Source: Hansfordia pulvinata (Eukaryota; Ascomycota; Sordariomycetes; Xylariales). From it: a stretch of DNA of 64,000 nucleotides. Below the pieces are notes generated by a model. That model was not told the DNA's origin. It saw only the letters and a list, made by a program, of their open reading frames with translations, and did no database searches. The first letter of the stretch is position 1; each line of letters starts with the position of its first letter. Where the stretch lies: positions 2,666,001 through 2,730,000 of the forward strand of contig BJKQ01000005.1 in the NCBI GenBank assembly GCA_006538405.1. The letters are read 5' to 3'. A program made the position numbers and the translations under genes. Of this stretch, positions 23,321-35,090 are shown in pieces.

Positions 23321-26169
23321 TCACTTCGCTTCATCGCTCCCATCGTTGTTGCGCGCCGGCGGTGCGGCTGGAGCAGGTTGGTTCACTTGTGGGCCTTGGT
23401 TCTGGCTGTGGTGCTGATTGTTCTTGATCGAGTGTCCATTGCGGTGGTGAGGCCCATGAGCTTGTGACGAAGTGGTTGCGTATTGATGCGGGCCTTGGTT
23501 GAAGCGCACGTTGTTCACTTTGCGTCGCGAGTTAGCGCAGGTCCGGCCCCCGGCAGCACTTTTCAGTACTTACTCGGGCCTTGCTGCTGCGGCGCGAACG
23601 ATGGCTGCCCGTATGGAACGCTGGGGCTCACGCCGTACATGGCAGGCTGACCTTGTTGAGAGCCTTGGTGGACCATCATGGGCGCAGCCCGACCGGGACT
23701 GGGGTACCCGTTACCGCCGTGCATGGGCTGAGGAGGGGCAGCGCCGGGGGGCACAAACGATGGATGGCCTTGATACATGGGTATCGGGCCCGCCATCATC
23801 ATGAACTGCTGCGGCGGCATCATCTGGGCGCCTGGCTGTTGCTGCTGCATATTGTAGGGTCCGTTGTTGGAGAAGCTCCGGTTGAATTGGTTCATCTGAT
23901 GAGGCTGGCCCGGGATGAAGTTGTTCATAGCTGGATTGTACGGCATCTGCGCAGAGTTGTACGCCATGGGAACCTGAGCCATTCTGGGAGAGGAAAACGA
24001 CTGTGCCGAGTTGGAAGGCATCATGCGGTGATCGTCGCCACCGTTGAAAGGCCCGTGAGGGATCGGGCCGTGCTGGTTTGCCTGCATGCCGACGTGCGGG
24101 GCGTGAGGCCCTTGTCTGTGGGCTTGTGCCCCGTGTTGAAGATGAAAGGGGAGTTGATGTTGGTGAGGCATCTGCGGCACGACGTGCGCAGGGTTTGGCG
24201 TCCGTTGAGCGGTCGCAGGGTGGCGGTCGAGATAAACGTCGAACGTGAGGTGCATGGTCGAGTCAGCCTTCTCGTCGTCCGCCAGGGTGCGCCAGGTAGG
24301 CGCTGTCTCAAATGCTGGACGAATTCCGCCGTTATCTTTCCAGTTCTTGGTCTCCGGCTGCTTCAAGGATCGAACCTGCTGCAGAACAGAGATGCTCTTC
24401 GGCTGCTTGCCCTTGCGCTTCTTGCTCACAACCACAACCTTGGCCGGTGCGGCAGCCGCTGGCGCCTCGTTGGTGTTGGTGCGAGGGCTCGAGGCCTTGC
24501 TGGCACCAGCAGGGTTGAAGCTCGTGGCAAAAGGGTTGGGGCGGAATTCATGGCTGTTAGGGTTCAACTTGGGAGCAGCAGGAGCAGCAGGAGGAGCTTG
24601 AGCATGCGGCCCGCCTGGACGACCGCCGCTGTTGGCAGGCCCAGTCGGGGGCATGCGCATGTCCTGACCTGAGGCCGGTCCATTGTGTCTGTCCTGGTTC
24701 CTGATTCTGGCAGCCAGTCCAGGGGTCGGGCGAGCGTTATTGCTGGGCATCTGCGTCTGAGGACGGGCTGGCATGTACTGGCCACCGTAGTTGGGCGCGA
24801 AGCCATTGCGGGCGTTCTGCGCATGAGTGGCGGATCGGGCGGGTGCAGCGCCCGAGTTTTGGGGGGCTGCATTGGGACGAGAAGAAGATGATGCCTTGGT
24901 GTCCGTGGGGGTCTGAGCTGGGGTTGTCGATTGGCTATCCTTGGCAGCGGGGTCCTTCTTCTCCTTGGCGGATTCGTCCGACTTCTTCTTGGCCACCTCT
25001 TCTATGTCCCTTTGAGCCCTCTGCTGGATCTCCTTCTGCCTGGCTGGGTCTTTGGCGATGATACCAATAAGATCCATAGGAACCGGGGTTGGCAGCTTGA
25101 ATTGGGAGGCAAACTTACGCAACTCTCCAAGCTTCACTTCTTTGTCGGCCTTGGCCCGGTTGCTGCGACTCTTCTCCGCAACCTGGCGCTGTTGTGTAGC
25201 GAAGGTCTTGAACTCCTTGAGCACATCACGCTCGACGGTCGAGGTAGCGTTGACCTCCTTGGATTTGGGTGAGGACGACGGCAAGGCAGCAGCCGTGTTG
25301 CTCAGAGGAGTGGTGCTCTGGCTTGACGACTTGGGGTCTGCTGGCCGCGGCAAGGAATCGGTCTTAGCTTCAGGCTTGACTGCGGACGGGGCAGGAGAAG
25401 GATCGGTCTTGATGTCCTTGTTCTCCTCAGGCTTGTTGGAAGAAGGCTTCTGGGTCTTGATTTGAGACGAGATGATGGCGGGGTCGACTGGTGCCCCCTT
25501 GACATTCGAAGCGCCGGTCGGGGCCCGGCGCGCAGGTGGCGTGTACTTGTTCTCACGGCTGGCACCGGCATTGAGGGGAGGGAAGTCCTGTCGCTTGACA
25601 CCACTGTATCTGCATCGGGTGTTAGCAACTTCGCTGAGAGGCGGGACGGCTAATACGGTGGCGGTGGAGAAGGGGGACTCACTTGTCCTCTTCGTCATCT
25701 TTGTCGTTGTTGCCCCCCATAAAGTCCATGACACGTTCTTCGGCCACGTGCGCAGTGCTGGCGGTACTCCTCTCGATTTCCCTAGCTTTCTTGTCGGCCT
25801 GGGCCATTCTCTCCTTGTAGTGGGGGTGGCTCTTGTCAATCGACGTGGTGTAGATGTTCTCGTCGTAGTCGGTTCGGATGCCGAAGCGGCGTTCATTCTC
25901 GGCAAACTGGTCCCAGGTGCCCCCGCTCGATGATTCCAGGGATTGACCGAAGGTGTCATTGTTGTCGGGCATCCATCGCTGCAGCTTGCGCTCGGTGCCC
26001 GGGCGACCAGACGAAATGGCACTGTCGGTTCGGAAACTCGCAGAATGACCTGGGGTAACACAGCATTAGCAGGGTGTATGCGTGTGCGTGTGACCTGGAC
26101 CCCTGTAGGCCTGGGCTTTTACTTACCATTAGACGCTTTCGCGCCTTTGCCGTCCTTCTGATACGACAT
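23321..26169 (-). CDS. pbp1: Ataxin-2 / Pbp1 homologue
   Basis: Exons are 26169-26127, 26049-25683, 25609-23574 and 23517-23321 (880 aa); introns are 77, 73 and 56 bp with GTAAGT/GTGAGT donors and a CTAAC branch site in the last. Residues about 45-115 form an LsmAD domain (WDQFAENERRFGIRTDYDEN, then HVAEERVMDF). A PAM2-type motif, KLNPNSHEFRP, at residue about 487 should bind the MLLE domain of poly(A)-binding protein. The rest is disordered: Lys/Glu-rich in the middle, Pro/Gln/His-rich at the C-terminus. Pbp1 acts in mRNA poly(A) control, stress granules and TORC1 regulation in yeast. The usual N-terminal SM-ATX (Lsm) domain is not seen: the protein starts with 14 residues before the FRTD segment, and the 5' sequence looks like a CT-rich leader. 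Confidence 0.85.
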
Positions 26170-29100
26170 GGCGACTGATTCTCTTATGAATAGCCTGATC
26201 TCTCGGCGAAGCTATGATCAGAAGCAGGCAAGGCTGCAGCCGAGGCACAATGTTGATATGTTACGCCTTTGGCCGGAATGGCGCGAGCTTTGCTCGGAGT
26301 TGATAATACCACGTCGAGCGAGAGACGTGTCAATTGAGTCTGGTCCTGATGGCGGAGGCTTTCATGTCAGCAAAAGCAAAAGAAGGTTGAGACAGTCACG
26401 GCTCTGTGAGTTCCGCGCAGCGACCGTCCCACACACAGGAACACGTGGTAGCAACAGCAACGGGGTGAAGGCAATGTCAAGAAAGACGATTGTCGATTTG
26501 ACGGTATAATGGGAGCAGATGACGGTGGGTGAGTATGGTGGGAGGAGTGAACAGGTGAGGCGAAGTGGCGTGGTGGGCGGGGGGTTGAAGCGCCAGAGCC
26601 CGTCTCGAACAGGTCGAGGGCATAGACAAGCGCAACTTATCGGGTCGTGGCCTTGGGAGCTAAGAACGACCCAGGGTATGATGGAAATAGAAACAACAGG
26701 CCAAGCTTTGCTGGGAATGGAGTATTCGAGGGGATGCGAAAAGGGATGTGACCGGTCTGGAGAACCGGCGTGGTTGCGTAGAACCTAGCCTGGTCGGGCG
26801 GACGTACTCGGTGGACGACGACAGCGATGTGACTGTCGCAAGACTCTGTGAGAGAAGCTCAGGGGTGCGAAGTGGGAGCGGTCCCCTGCATGCAGCAGAA
26901 GGCTGCCACAGATCAGAGGAGCTTTGATGGCGTCGAGTGAAGATGGGGACCTCGTAGGTGCGCGGCCAGTCGATGGCAGAGCGAGACGTGTCGGGGGTCT
27001 GTGGGTTGGCACACAATTGGCGACGGCAAGGCGTGCTGTGACGGCGGGATGAGCAACCTCTCCTTTCCTCCTCTCCTTCCCTCTCCTCCTTGTTTACCAG
27101 GTGCTTCGCGGAGACCGGACCAGGCGTGGCGGGCCAAGATGATAGACGGGGGGGTGACTCGACGAGGCGTCAAACAGCAGACCACGGCGGCGGCGGCGGC
27201 AGCAGCGGGGGGACACGGTGGTGGTGGTTTTGCAGGTGGTGGCGGCGGCAGCGGCGACGTCGACGGGGGAGGTGGACGGGAACAACAACAACAACCTCAC
27301 AACAGCCTACAGCTACCGAAGCTGCTCCAAAGGGGAGGGTGTTGAAATGAAATAGTTAGTGAGAGACGAAGAAGAAGGAGGTGGGTAGAGTAGTCGATTG
27401 TTGATGAAACTCGAGCGAGCCGAATTGGTCGAGGCCAGAAAGTCGCCCCGTGGACCTACTAATGTGCGCCGAGTTTGGGGGAAGGGAGGGGGGGGGGGGG
27501 GGGGTCCCTCCTGTCTGTCGCTGAGGTACCGGGGCTAGGGTCGGGCGGAGTCTACCTCCAGCTGTACCTAAGGTAGGCGGCGGCGGAGGAGGTACACGTA
27601 CATGTACATATGTGTATGCGGGCGACGACTTTGACGGCCCACTACATGTAGAGTTCCAGTCCACATGAAGGTTGCCGCGTAGAGTGCGTGATGGCGCGTG
27701 TACGGCTGCGCCCAGGCTGGTTGAGGGAGAGCTACGGAGGGCACGAGGGAGCCCGGGAGAGGCCAGGCACTTGATAGCGACGACGAGTGACGAAGTTGAA
27801 GCACATTGAGTCTGCGGACAAGCAACGCGGCGGAATGTCTATCACATGCGCTGCTTGAGTGCTGACCAGCCGCTCTTCATCATCCAATGCAGCACGCAGC
27901 AATGTGCTTGCACACATACAGACGGACTTCGAGAGTACCTGAGTCTAGTACCTAAGGTACGGTCAGTACGCCCATCTCGTACCGGTACTCGCACTTGCCT
28001 GCCCTGATGCCCCGGTGAACTCCGTTTCCCAGTCTGATGTGGTGCAAATGGACGTCCGTGGGTCGGGAAAGGCAAGGCAGGAGGTACCTAAGTGCCTGGA
28101 AATGGATACATCAATCAGTACAAGTACCTCGCCTGCCCTGCGGGCATGGATCGCTTCGTTTCCACTGGGGTAAAGTGACTGGCACCTCACCTCCTCTCTG
28201 ACGATTCACCTTTTGGCAGCCATTGTAATTATAGCGTAGATGGTGGCAACATTCTATTACCAATGTCGCACGTGGCTCTCACTTTTGACTTGTGATCAAT
28301 GGATTCAATGAAGGACGGCGTAAAGCAGATGCGAGCCTGACGCAGCGTTTTGGGGCGGAAGCGCCAGGTGGACGTTGCTCGACAGCTGAGCTACGGTCTC
28401 TTGCTTCACATGGTAGGAAAAGAAAAGCCAAATGGCTTCGGAGACGCACGTAGATCATGGCTTCAGTACAAGAGCAACCTATTCATAGCTTTGTAATTTA
28501 TTCTCAAGTCAGTAGGCCCATCTCTCGATTATGCCCGTAGGCAGCCGGCGTTGGCAGAGACCGCTGTAGGTGCACACAAAGAACGGGGAAGCTTGAAGCT
28601 CAGCGATGAATAGCAGCGGCTTGACATGGCAGTGGATGCGTGTTTTGGCGATACCTCTTTGCTAAGCTGTCGATGCCATCGATCTATTTGCAGTTCAAGC
28701 ACCCCAAGGCCTTCACGCCCACCGAAAACGCGCCCGCGACGACAGCGCACCAAAACGGCTGATGATGACTGGCGGGAAGGCTATTTACGGCCCTTGAGAG
28801 GCGACGGCGGCAAATGGAGCTTTGGGGGGGGCTGTCCAGGTGGGATCGGGGGGCCCGGACCCTCCCGTCGGCCCCTGATGAGCTCCAGCAGCGGTTTTCT
28901 ACGGCAAAGATGTGCGGTACTTAGGTACTTACCTCATACGACGAGCGTCTTGAATACATGGACATAGACTCAGCATACCTGGTTATGACATGTACCATTG
29001 GATGGGTCATATCAAGTCTGCGTCCGAGGATGCGCGCGTGGTGCCGCATGACGAGGAACATTGAAGACAGACACCCACCAGCATTGAAGGAGGTAATGAC

Positions 29101-31396
29101 TGAGGTGCTGGAGCACCAGCTTGACGCACTCGAGGACCTCCAGCTACGACGCTGCCGCTTGAAACTAAGCGGGGATATGGCTGCTGCATTATGGAGGTAT
29201 CGAATCAACGTTACCTCGAATGTGCACCAGCACAACCTCAATGAGGTGCTGACTGCCCGGATCGAACGATAGGTGGTAGGTATATATTTCCACGCCTGGC
29301 GCGGTGCACCGAGTCGGTTTGCCAGATACTACATGTACGAGTAGTACCTAACCTGCGTGTAGTGTTTCGCGTAGCCCGCGTGCCCGCACGGCAGTTTGGA
29401 AGGGCCGGGCCTCAGGCTGCGGGGTGGGCCGACGAGCGGCATCCAATCCACCACCAGCAGCAGCTGGGCACTCGATAGCCCGGAGGCATGTTCAGATCAT
29501 CCATGTACCTGGTAGGTGTGGATGAATGTGCATGGGCACAGCTACAAGTACTCGTGCTCAAACATCATGCCACTCCAGCCAGCTACCACAGTCGAAGGGG
29601 GCCTTCTCGTGCCAACACAGGTAGATGGCCAGTCTATCTAGTTGCTGCTTACGAACCTGTGCCGGTGCTTGTATCCAGCCCCGTGCGGCTGCGAGAGCCG
29701 TCATCCGAGTTCCGAGCTACTCGTGTTTTGCCCACGCGATATTCAACTTGTTGCTGAATTCCTCCATTGATGAGATCCGACGACACAATATCTCTACCCG
29801 ACTACTCGTACTACTCATGCTCTGCTTCTGACTTACCACCATTGACGTATACACGGTCATCGCCTGGCGAGCATGTCGCAGCAAAGAGCGGTGACGCCGA
29901 CATCCCACCGCCAGCTGGGCCGCGCTGGACAGGGTTCGTGTGCTGGCGCCCGGCCCGGCTTGGCTGTGGCCAGCCGAGCGTGTTGGTGCTTGAGCCGCAC
30001 TCGACCGGAGAGGTATTCAATGGAAGGGGAAACACACAATGTCGCTGCCCGGGCTTGGTGGTAGGCCTCAGCCCGGCCTCACTCGCCCGCGCCGCGGCCG
30101 CGTCTGAAGAGCCAACGCCAACACCGCCTACAGTTTCTGCAGCAAACCTGGGACGAGGCGCAGGCAGGCGCGGGCGGCGGTGCACCGTCTCGCCGCCGCC
30201 TTGCTGCGACAGGTGTCGCCTTGCCGCACTTGGTGCCGCCTTGCTGCACATGGTGGTTCTGATCCTCTGAGGAACGGTGGGAGTCTGAAATGGCCGCCAG
30301 TGGCCGTCGGGTTCGGGCAATCTGCAGCGGGCGGCTGAGGCGTCCGAGACGTCGTCGGCTCCGACACAATCCATCGCCGGCCAAGTCAACGACCCAAGCT
30401 GCAGCCCAGCTCGCTGGCTGAGCTGCGGCCGGTCTGCCCGCGGGCTCCCTCATCAGCCTCAGTCAGGGCTTCCTCCTCATTCGGCCCAGTGGTCCATCGC
30501 CCGTATTGGGGACCTGTCTGCACCACCATCGGTCCGCTGGATTCGGCTCGCCGCCCGCTCGTGTCTCACCGCCCGTCGAGCTGCTGTTCCAGCCACCGCG
30601 GACGGGTCTGATTACGAGCAGAGGACAGACGGCTTCTAGGTTCGGCAGCCTTGGGGGGGGGGTCGCGCAGCGCCCTCGAGCCAGTCCGCGCGCCGCCTGC
30701 GGATAAGCGAGTAATTATTATATCCATAAGCAGCGGCTGTGCGCCTCCCAATCCCACAGCCCGCCCTCCCGGGATCCGGACACTCGAGTTCGGCGAGACC
30801 GTGTGCACCCCCTCCACTCCGGGGTGCGGCCCCTCCTACTTCGGGGCGGGTTGTCCGCCTGCGTGCTCACTCACCGGTGGAAGCAGAGCATAAGGTGATT
30901 TCGCCGAGAAATGAACTCGTTGTGGGCAGGTGGAGTCCTGTGCGTGGGCGGACCAGGAGTCTGGCGCCCGCCCAGGCGGCTGAGGCCGGCCCTCCACCAC
31001 GACCACCATCGCAAGCTGTTCCCGCGGGGGGGGGCCTTCTGCTTCGACTACGAGTCCCCATCTGTCCACGAGCGGGTATGAGTAAGCACGCATCCTTCCG
31101 TTCCCTTGACGCGGGTTCTTCTCTCTGGCGTACAGGTGCCGTAACCCCTTGGCCCCTGCCTCCTGCTTCTGCTGGCAGGGTTTCCCATCGAGTTCATGTG
31201 CCCAGTTTGATCACGGGCGGACGGGCGAATGCGGTCTGCTCGTACTCCATGGCATGCCACGCATGCGTACCTACCGTGCCTAGTATACGTAGTGGAGCCG
31301 TCAGCCGGCTATTCCTATTTTCGTCTACGCGTTCAGCGTCGACAGGCACGCATAGAGTTCTGAAAGATGGGAGAACAGGTCGTCATGTGTGCACTC

Positions 31397-31449
31397 GCAA
31401 GGCAAGGCGATGCAAGGCAAGGCGATGCAAGGCAAGGCGAGGCAAGGCT
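31397..31449. repeat. 15-bp tandem repeat (GCAAGGCAAGGCGAT)
   Basis: Three full copies and a partial fourth, nearly identical. Confidence 0.95.
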
Positions 31450-31721
31450 CGCGGCTGAAGCGTCAAGTCGCACATGATGTCGAGCAACACTTTTCGTCGC
31501 CGTTGTCGTCCCTTGTCGCCTTCGGCCGGACTGGAAGCATCTCTGGGCTTCTAGGGCTTCCTGATTCGGAGACGTGAGCCGTGATTGATTGTCTGAAGCC
31601 AGCCAGACAGGCTTCCACTACGTGGGATTCTATTCTCCCGGGCAGGATGATGATGAAGAAGTTTTGTGACATCGTCGTCATTTCCCAAGACCCTGATGGG
31701 ACGGCATTGTATCAAGCATAC

Positions 31722-31766
31722 AATGCACATCCTCGTGCAATGCACATCCTCGTGCAATGCACATCC
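31722..31766. repeat. 17-bp tandem repeat
   Basis: Two exact copies of AATGCACATCCTCGTGC and a third partial copy. Confidence 0.95.
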
Positions 31767-32107
31767 CTGAGTAAAGTTCAAACAGCCCCCCTCCCCGTGT
31801 CCAAATTGACATGCGTGACAGCCCAAAAAATTCGATGGGACAGGAGAAAAAAACGACAAACAAGGGGGTCAAGCTGTCACGTGGCTGTGTGGTGTGTGTG
31901 CCACCAAGGAGTCGCGGCGGGCCGTTGGATGATCGTGACTGTGACTGTGAGTGACAGTGGAGGCCACCGCCGTCTTCCCGTTCCGCCCGCGGCGGGACCG
32001 GAACCACGAAGCAAAGCGCCGGCGCGGAGCATTCTCTAACTAGTACACACGACGAGTGTTCGATCGTGCGAGCATCGATACCCCCGGGTGGGTGCCCCGG
32101 ACGACAA

Positions 32108-32139
32108 GCGGACGGACGGACGGACGGACGGATGGATGG
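32108..32139. repeat. GGAC/GGAT tetranucleotide microsatellite
   Basis: About five GGAC units passing into GGAT units. Confidence 0.9.
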
Positions 32140-33314
32140 CGGCCGATCCCTGATCCACGTTGCGAACCATTGTAGCGCACCGCCGTCCGGCTCTACCCGT
32201 CCGTCGCTCTGATACCCGAATCGTCAGTCAGTGTCTTTTCCCCATCGCCAAACCCTTTCCCATAGCCTCCTCCATCTTGCCGGGAAGGCCTTGGTTCCCT
32301 CCCCTCTGAGGCCTCCCTACAGTCATTTCTCTTTCATCAGAGGCGCATCATAGGCGCACGCGGGCGGCAACAAGGTCAGTACACTCGTTGACTATCGCTA
32401 CGGAGGGCGAGAACCGGCAGCGAATAGTAGGCAGCGCAGACGCATGCCCGCCCTTCCCCCCCCCCCCCCCCCTTTTTTTTTATATCATCGAACCGCGTTG
32501 CTGGGGCAGGAAAAGAAAGCAACAAGAGCACACCCACCAGCCGACGAATATTGTAGTCCTGACCACACACTAATGACAAGCTTGGACACGCAGATCTCCG
32601 CGCGGGAAGCTGTACTCGTAGTGCCGTGGCCGCCACGGTAAATGCAAATGACAGGTCCCCGCAACTCACGGGTGCGAGTACTCGTACCTCATCAGACGGA
32701 CTTGGCTGAACCTGACCTGAGACCAGACACCCACATGTCGCCACCCACCACGCAGACGCTGTAGATAAGAGGCCTCTCTCCCCCATCCCGAAAGCACAAT
32801 CTTCATTGTCTCTGATTATGACATAGATAGGAGGAAGGATTCGGCTCATGCCGACTGCGACTGACCTGAGGTCTCCAGTCCCATGGGCACGGTCGGACGT
32901 GTCTCCTCTCTCCATGGTGCCTCTGTCGTATCCCTTTAACAGCAGGATCTTAACAAGGATGCTAACCAACGAGTTTTGCTCTGAATAAATATATCGAAGA
33001 GTACATGTGAGCCTCGGCCACTGGAGAGAGACAGCTTCTGCGGTTGCCTTGCAAAGTCACCTTCATCCCTTGACCAGGATCAAGTTGGAAGACACGTCTT
33101 GGAGGCAAATAGGGCCGTTCTGAGACCTGTCGCGGCAGATGAGTATGAACTGTGTGTATGTACGTGATAGCCGGCGTTATCTGTCTTGTCTGACTACCTA
33201 CTCTGTCAGTCTGTCCGTCAGTCTGTCTGCAGTCCGTCCTCAAACACGTGACCCCGAAGAAACGGCCTTTTCCTATGAGGAAGTGGAAGAGCGAACAGAA
33301 AGACTATCTACCAC

Positions 33315-34994
33315 TCAAGCGCCACCCACCGGAGGCTCCTCGGGCGTCCTCGTGAACAGCATCTTGGCCCGGAACCCCAGCTGCAGGGCGGCGTAGGCCA
33401 GGGGGCGGGCGGCGCGGGGCAGGTCCATCCTGGCGTGCTGGTAGAGGGCGGCGGGCACGGCGGCCTCGACGTCGGCCGACCGCATCCACAGGCGCGTCAC
33501 CTCGGCCGTCTGGCGCTGGAAGCGCGCCATCCGCGGGAACATGGCCTCCTCGCAGCCTCGGACGGCCTCGTCCAGGGCGGAGGAGGCGGCGGCGGCAGAA
33601 GTGGCAGTAGAAGTGGCAGTAGAAGCGGAAGTGCAAGACACGGCGTCGACAATGGCGGCGCCCAGCAGCCTCGCGTCGTCCAGCGCCTGGTTGACGCCCT
33701 CGCCGGCAAAGGGGGCCATCAGGTGCGCGGCGTCGCCGATGACGGTGACGCCGCGGCGGTGCGCCCAGCGCCAGCCCGCGGGCAGCGCGTAGTGCTGGCG
33801 CGACACGGCGCCCCCGCTCGACGACGCGCTGGCCACGGCCTCGCGCAGCAGCGGGCTCCAGCCGCCGACGTCCTCCATCTGCGCCAGTATGTCGGCCTTG
33901 ATCTTGTCCAGATTTTCCCCCTCCTCCGCCCCCTCCTCCTCCCGCTTCTTGATGCTCGCCCTCTCCTCGGCGCTCCACTCGCGCGGCTGCCGGACGTGCC
34001 ACGCCACGTGCAGCCGGTCGCCGCCCAGCTGCTGCACCGCGAGGAACTGGCCCTCGGCGTGCGCGAACACGTTGCCCCCGTTGACCAGGCGACGCAGCTG
34101 CGGCGACGCCGCCGACGAGGCCTCCGGGATTTCGAGCAGCGTGTACCCCAGCCCGAGGAACGTCGGCACCACCGGGGCCGGGGCCGGGGCGGAGGCCGGG
34201 GCAGAGGCCGGGGATCCACCGTCGCCGTCGCTGTCGCCGCCGCCGCCGCTCCCGCCGGACACCGGAGCAGAAGAAGGAGGAGGAGGAGGAGGAGGAGCAA
34301 CCGCCGTCAGGGCCGCGCGCACCTTGCTCCACCCGCCGTCGCACCCGACAACCAGATCGAAACCCCCGGCGACAGGCGCCGGCGAAGACTCGTCGAAAAC
34401 CAGCCGGAATCGACCCTGCCCTCCCTCCCCCTCCTCCTCCTCGACCCGCCGAAGCCGGTGGCCCCACCGGATCGTGCCGGGGGCCAGCGACTCGACGAGG
34501 ATGCGGCGCAGGTCGGCGCGGTCGATCTCGGGCCTGGCGCCGACGGCGACGACGCCACCGGTCTTGGTCTTGTTCTTGGTCGGCCCCCACGACACCCACG
34601 GCTTCAGCCGCCTGTCGCACATGAGGTAGTAGTCACCGTCCGCCCGGGACGCGGCGCCGACCTCGGCCTCGAGCCCCGCCGCCCGCACCGCCGCCAGCCC
34701 CGTCCGCTCGTGCAGGTCCAGCGTCCCGCCCAGCGCCAGCCCCTTCGCTGCTGCTGCTGATGCGCCGGTGGGCGATTCGGGGCCGCCGGAGTGGTCAGGG
34801 TCGCTCTCGAACACGGTCACTTCCAGGCGGGCTTGCTGCTGCTGCTGCTTCCTACCAGTAGTCTCTTCGTCGTCATTGCTGCTGCTGCTACTGCTGCTGT
34901 TGGTGTTCGCGTGCGTCGTCAGGATGCGCGCGAGCATGCAGCCCGCGGGCCCGGCGCCCACGATGGCGATGCGCAGCGGGCGGTCGCTGCCCAT
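33315..34994 (-). CDS. FAD-dependent monooxygenase (PHBH/TetX-like)
   Basis: One exon, 559 aa. All three flavin-binding signatures of class A aromatic hydroxylases are present: the ADP-binding loop IVGAGPAGCMLARIL near residue 10, the DG motif GCDGGWSKVRAAL near residue 220, and the GD motif GDAAHLMAPFAGEGVNQ near residue 430. Such enzymes use NAD(P)H and O2 to hydroxylate small aromatic or polycyclic substrates; the substrate here is not readable. Two low-complexity insertions are unusual: a Ser/Asp/Glu/Gln tract between the first helix and the VFESD strand, and a Pro/Ser/Gly/Ala tract after the DG motif. ATG 34994 is preferred because it places the dinucleotide fold at the N-terminus; the frame is open upstream into a GA-rich leader. 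No biosynthetic cluster genes flank it. Confidence 0.85.
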   Translation of the reverse strand: MGSDRPLRIAIVGAGPAGCMLARILTTHANTNSSSSSSSNDDEETTGRKQQQQQARLEVTVFESDPDHSGGPESPTGASAAAAKGLALGGTLDLHERTGLAAVRAAGLEAEVGAASRADGDYYLMCDRRLKPWVSWGPTKNKTKTGGVVAVGARPEIDRADLRRILVESLAPGTIRWGHRLRRVEEEEGEGGQGRFRLVFDESSPAPVAGGFDLVVGCDGGWSKVRAALTAVAPPPPPPPSSAPVSGGSGGGGDSDGDGGSPASAPASAPAPAPVVPTFLGLGYTLLEIPEASSAASPQLRRLVNGGNVFAHAEGQFLAVQQLGGDRLHVAWHVRQPREWSAEERASIKKREEEGAEEGENLDKIKADILAQMEDVGGWSPLLREAVASASSSGGAVSRQHYALPAGWRWAHRRGVTVIGDAAHLMAPFAGEGVNQALDDARLLGAAIVDAVSCTSASTATSTATSAAAASSALDEAVRGCEEAMFPRMARFQRQTAEVTRLWMRSADVEAAVPAALYQHARMDLPRAARPLAYAALQLGFRAKMLFTRTPEEPPVGGA

Positions 34995-35047
34995 TGCTGC
35001 TACGGGGAGGTGACGAGAAGTGCAAGAAAAAAAGAAAGAAAAAATAA

Positions 35048-35090
<43 letters not shown>

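Larger units (their letters stand above)
26170..33314. other. Gene-poor region with tandem repeats
   Basis: The first kilobase (to about 27.35 kb) is CT-rich on the minus strand and reads as the Pbp1 promoter and leader. Beyond it no gene is supported. GTACCTA-type motifs are frequent (for example GTACCTAAGGTAC at 27948), and short tandem arrays occur at 31397, 31722 and 32108. A long G run lies near 27489 and a C run near 32456. Confidence 0.5.

Noticed and set aside
33435..34760. 441-codon plus-strand frame opposite the monooxygenase
   Set aside because: Antisense shadow of a GC-rich gene; Arg/Pro/Gly-rich without domains.
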